Below, in pieces: positions 6,342 to 9,026 of a stretch of 9,026 nt of DNA (position 1 is its first letter; each line of letters starts with the position of its first letter). The notes under the pieces were generated by a model. That model was not told the origin of the DNA and did not search any database. It saw only the letters and a program-made list of their open reading frames with translations. The DNA is from JBFLVQ01 sp040758525. GTDB lineage: Bacteria > Acidobacteriota > Blastocatellia > Chloracidobacteriales > JADJPF01. Where the stretch lies: the NCBI GenBank assembly GCA_040758525.1, contig JBFLVQ010000392.1, forward strand, positions 1-9,026. The letters are read 5' to 3'. The position numbers were made by a program, and so were the translations under genes.

Positions 6342-8576
6342 CTACTCGGCAGCCACTACAGCATCAGCAGCAACACGGAATCCAACCCGCTCCATCCCCT
6401 CTTCAAAACTGTTCTGCTGCCATACTCGCGCTGTTAGCGTCAGGTAGTTCTTTCCCCGGGTCAGGTAGTTAGCGCCACGTATCATCTTACAATCAGGACA
6501 GGGCGGCTCGTTGGCTTTAGAACCAGGATAGAGTGCAAAAGGGGTGCTAGTCCATTCCGAGACGTTGCCAAACATGCCAATAATACCCATAGGACTCTTG
6601 TCACCACTAAGTGGAGCACTATTTACTGGCACCGGCAATGGTGAGCCACTCTCACCCGAGATGGTCAAACGTGCATCCCACTCTGATCCCCAAGGATAGA
6701 TTCTATTATCATTGCCTCGTGCCGCGTACTCCCATTCCTCCTCAGTGGGCAATCGGAATTTGATTCCAGACTCTTTAGAGAGCCAGCGGCAATATGCTAC
6801 TGCATCATCCCAACTCACGTTAGTAACCGGTAGATCAGCCGCATTGGTAGGAAACTCTACGCCATTCCAACCTTGTGGAGGACGATGTTTAGCACTCTTA
6901 ACGAACTCCTGGTATTGCTGGTTAGTAATCTCATATTTACCTAAGAAGAAAGTACCAACTTGAACATCATGAGCAGGTGTCTCATCAAGGGGAATATCGC
7001 GTGCGTTTGGATCACGTCCCATCTTAAAACGGCCACCAGTAATCTCAATCATATTCATCTTCTTGAGCCAAGCAGTAGAACCGCTGGAGAGGGCACGCCC
7101 CGAATCATCACCGGGTCCTAACAAGAAGAGATAGACCAACACTGCCATAATAACTGCCAATACCACCCCAGCAATAATATATAGAACAGGATTACCAGCT
7201 TGAGTCTTAACAGATTCAACCCCAGGCGCTTTTGCAGCCAAAACGCCTTCTGGTGGTACTGATCGATCCAGTTTGGCATTGGCACGCGCAGGCTCAGCCA
7301 TTACTACTCGATCCTTTGCTGGTACAGAAGGCTCAACGGCGATCTTGGAGGGCGACATACTGATATTGGCGCCTGCATTATTATTCCATTTACCAGGCGG
7401 TGCGGATCGATAGCTTGGCTCGGACCAATCACCACTAAAATCATTGTCTGAAGAAGAGAGGGCATTGGTATTAGGCTGTACACCTGGACCGTTTACAGAA
7501 GGTAGTGGTTGAGGCGCAGCAATTACCGACTGTTTGGCAATTTGATTACTAGTGACAACCGGTTCGGCAGCAGCACTGCCCACGATAGACTCGCGTACCT
7601 GGCTACTCGCAGATGTGTTTGCTTGTGCTTGGCGTAGCGCCTCATCCAGTTCATCAGCCAGTTCTATTGCGGTTTGGGGGCGATCCTCACGTTTCTTAGC
7701 CAATGTGCGCAAAACTACTGCCTCAAGAGCAGGGGCGATATTCTCTTTGATCTCACGTAATGGACGTGGCAACGCATGAATGTGTTTAAGAATAAGCGCC
7801 ATTGGGGTAGTGGCCTTAAATGGCAGATCGCCGGTAAGCATCTCATAAAGGATAACTCCTAGGCTGTATAGATCTGAACGAGCATCCAGTTCCTGTCCCT
7901 CAGCCTGCTCCGGCGACATATATTGTGGTGTGCCTACTACCATCCCCTGCTGGGTAAGATTCATTGGCCCATCGCTCTGCGCACGCAGTTTAGCGATGGA
8001 GAAATCGAGCACTTTCACCAGCTCGTTAGGCAGACTATGGTTAATGATAAGAATATTGTCGGGCTTGAGATCACGATGAATAATATTTTTTGCATGGGCA
8101 GCATCAACAGCAGCACAGACCTGCTTCATAATCACTACTGCCGTCTCTGGTGCTAATGGCCGCTCTGTCTCAAGAATTTTACGCAGGCTGATTCCCTGCA
8201 GATATTCCATTACAAGATAGACGGTCTTATCCCCAGTAACACCAAAGTCCATTACATGAATAGCATTGGGGTGATTAACTGCGACTGCTGCACGTGCCTC
8301 ACGGCGAAAACGCTCAACCGTTGTCTGATCTGATACTAAATGTGGATGTAGGATTTTTACTGCTACCGCAGTGTCCATATGGACATGCTTGGCTTTATAG
8401 ACATTACCCATGCCGCCTTGGCCAATCTTCGCCTCGACAAAGTACTTGCCATCAAGCACTGTGCCCATGAACTTATCTGCATCACCCTCTGCGGATTCCA
8501 GTTTTTTCCCGTCAAAAGGACAGAAGGTGGTATGGTCTTGGAATTCTCGTCCACAGGAGGAGCACTTTTTCATCAT
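6342..8576 (-). CDS. Transmembrane Ser/Thr protein kinase with N-terminal Zn-ribbon and C-terminal FGE-sulfatase-type domain
   Basis: A 744-aa signalling kinase. Order of parts: a short zinc-ribbon-like start (C5-x2-C8, C19-P-F-D); a Hanks-type kinase domain (about 45-315); a low-complexity Ser/Pro/Ala/Asn linker (about 320-460); one membrane span (464-487); and a C-terminal FGE-sulfatase/SUMF1-like domain (about 507-737), predicted outside the membrane. Kinase residues are intact: glycine loop GQGGMGNVY (52-60), K74, E93, H167-R-D169-L-K-P-D-N174, and 'MSPEQ' for the APE motif. The DFG motif reads D191-F-S193. The FGE domain shows 'RLPTEEEWEYAARG' and 'GNVSEW' but lacks the two catalytic cysteines of formylglycine-generating enzymes near 'NYLTRGKNYLT', so it is probably a binding or sensing domain. 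The ATG pair at 8576/8573 has no clear Shine-Dalgarno. A strong terminator follows the stop. Confidence 0.95.
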   Translation of the reverse strand: MMKKCSSCGREFQDHTTFCPFDGKKLESAEGDADKFMGTVLDGKYFVEAKIGQGGMGNVYKAKHVHMDTAVAVKILHPHLVSDQTTVERFRREARAAVAVNHPNAIHVMDFGVTGDKTVYLVMEYLQGISLRKILETERPLAPETAVVIMKQVCAAVDAAHAKNIIHRDLKPDNILIINHSLPNELVKVLDFSIAKLRAQSDGPMNLTQQGMVVGTPQYMSPEQAEGQELDARSDLYSLGVILYEMLTGDLPFKATTPMALILKHIHALPRPLREIKENIAPALEAVVLRTLAKKREDRPQTAIELADELDEALRQAQANTSASSQVRESIVGSAAAEPVVTSNQIAKQSVIAAPQPLPSVNGPGVQPNTNALSSSDNDFSGDWSEPSYRSAPPGKWNNNAGANISMSPSKIAVEPSVPAKDRVVMAEPARANAKLDRSVPPEGVLAAKAPGVESVKTQAGNPVLYIIAGVVLAVIMAVLVYLFLLGPGDDSGRALSSGSTAWLKKMNMIEITGGRFKMGRDPNARDIPLDETPAHDVQVGTFFLGKYEITNQQYQEFVKSAKHRPPQGWNGVEFPTNAADLPVTNVSWDDAVAYCRWLSKESGIKFRLPTEEEWEYAARGNDNRIYPWGSEWDARLTISGESGSPLPVPVNSAPLSGDKSPMGIIGMFGNVSEWTSTPFALYPGSKANEPPCPDCKMIRGANYLTRGKNYLTLTARVWQQNSFEEGMERVGFRVAADAVVAAE

Positions 8577-8859
8577 AAGAGTCGAGCCTGATGGCAGTCT
8601 AAGGGGATAATTATTGATTTCCCCCCTGCTCTGGGTTATTGTCGTTAGCTATCACACTTATAATATTGGAAAAAGCTGCGCAATGCAAGATGGGCACTCT
8701 CAAATCTTTATCCCCGACCTGTATAGCGATGCTAACAACGGCTAAGTTTTAGCACAGCGGTTCGATTATAGCGCAAACTTTACATAGCAAACAAGAATAA
8801 TATCTTTAATACATGTTCCTAATCTAACCCATCAACCATAAATATATCTCAAGCTATTT
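8577..8859. other. Gene-free stretch upstream of the kinase
   Basis: This 283-bp AT-rich region holds no credible ORF that I can support. It contains the probable kinase promoter and 5' leader, and the 3' flank of the partial gene at the right edge. A small inverted repeat (TGCTAA...TTAGCA within 8733-8755) is too weak to call. No tRNA or riboswitch is recognisable. Confidence 0.6.
8660..8688 (-). promoter_or_regulatory. Possible sigma-70 promoter of the kinase gene
   Basis: On the minus strand TTGCAT (complement of 8683-8688) and TATTAT (complement of 8660-8665) are separated by exactly 17 bp. The -10 matches consensus at five of six bases, the -35 at only three. It would give a leader of about 75 nt. 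Confidence 0.35.
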
Positions 8860-9026
8860 TTAGCTCTTTGCTTCGCCAAACCAATCTAACACGTCAGCAC
8901 CCAATTTATTGGCACGGAAGTATTGCTGCTCCAACTCCTCAGTGCGAAAACGGTCTAGTTCACTGTTCTCTAAAAAGTCTTCGCGTAGTTGTCGGTCACG
9001 ATTGGCAATAATCTGTGGCAACATCT
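8860..9026 (-). CDS. 3' end of an unrecognised protein (runs off the right edge)
   Basis: An open frame enters from the right edge and ends at TAA (8860-8862). The last 54 codons begin MLPQIIANRDRQLRE and end VLDWFGEAKS. It is rich in Glu, Arg, Gln and Leu, so probably helical. Codon choice resembles the neighbours. The ATG at 9024 could be an internal methionine or a real start; its upstream sequence is outside the window, so this cannot be decided. I do not recognise the family. No clear terminator follows: a short AGCTA/TAGCT hairpin overlaps the stop codon without a T-tract. Confidence 0.5.
   Translation of the reverse strand, partial: MLPQIIANRDRQLREDFLENSELDRFRTEELEQQYFRANKLGADVLDWFGEAKS

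Noticed and set aside
8379..8610. Two overlapping plus-strand ORFs opposite the kinase start
   Set aside because: They are antisense to the zinc ribbon and glycine loop of the kinase and show no protein-like pattern.
8755..8785. tRNA-like 'GGTTCGATT' T-loop sequence
   Set aside because: The flanking bases do not form a T-stem, and no acceptor or anticodon stem can be found around it.
1..9026. CRISPR array, insertion sequence or phage genes
   Set aside because: No regularly spaced direct repeats, transposase, integrase or phage structural motifs are visible; codon use looks even across the window.

Overview
This looks like bacterial chromosomal DNA of moderate GC (mid-40s percent by eye). 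It is densely coded, and nothing in it looks mobile. The mix suggests an Acidobacteriota-like bacterium: a Zn-ribbon/Hanks kinase with a 'DFSIAK' activation segment and an extracellular FGE-sulfatase-type domain, a MEMO-family protein with an extra N-terminal domain, and a MscS channel fused to a cyclic-nucleotide-binding domain. That assignment is an inference from gene content only; no rRNA or marker gene is present.

Layout. (1) 1-1316, minus strand: a metallo-beta-lactamase-fold hydrolase followed 28 bp later by a Nudix hydrolase of the ADP-ribose pyrophosphatase type, whose 3' end lies outside the window; probably one operon. (2) 1421-3007, plus strand: a MscS-type channel with a C-terminal cNMP-binding domain. 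(3) 3058-3537, plus strand: an exported single-domain rhodanese whose catalytic position is an in-frame TGA. The reading frame continues with a complete, well-conserved rhodanese C-terminus, and a hairpin fitting the bacterial SECIS pattern follows the TGA. This is the main discovery of the window: a candidate selenocysteine-containing rhodanese, which an ordinary gene caller would cut to a 96-residue fragment. (4) 3612-6217, minus strand: a MEMO-family protein and an amidohydrolase/deaminase joined by a 4-nt ATGA overlap. (5) 6342-8576, minus strand: a 744-aa transmembrane Ser/Thr kinase, ending at a clear Rho-independent terminator. (6) 8860-9026, minus strand: the 3' end of an unrecognised gene.

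How the genes may work together. The two enzyme pairs (MBL-Nudix and MEMO-deaminase) look like separate co-transcribed units. The channel and the kinase both look like sensory or signalling proteins. The MBL enzyme has a glyoxalase II/persulfide-dioxygenase-like metal site, and the rhodanese handles sulfane sulfur, so a link through sulfur chemistry is possible. They are on opposite strands with the channel gene between them, so that link is weak. No selA, selB, selC or selD gene is visible here, so the selenoprotein reading depends on those genes being elsewhere in the genome.
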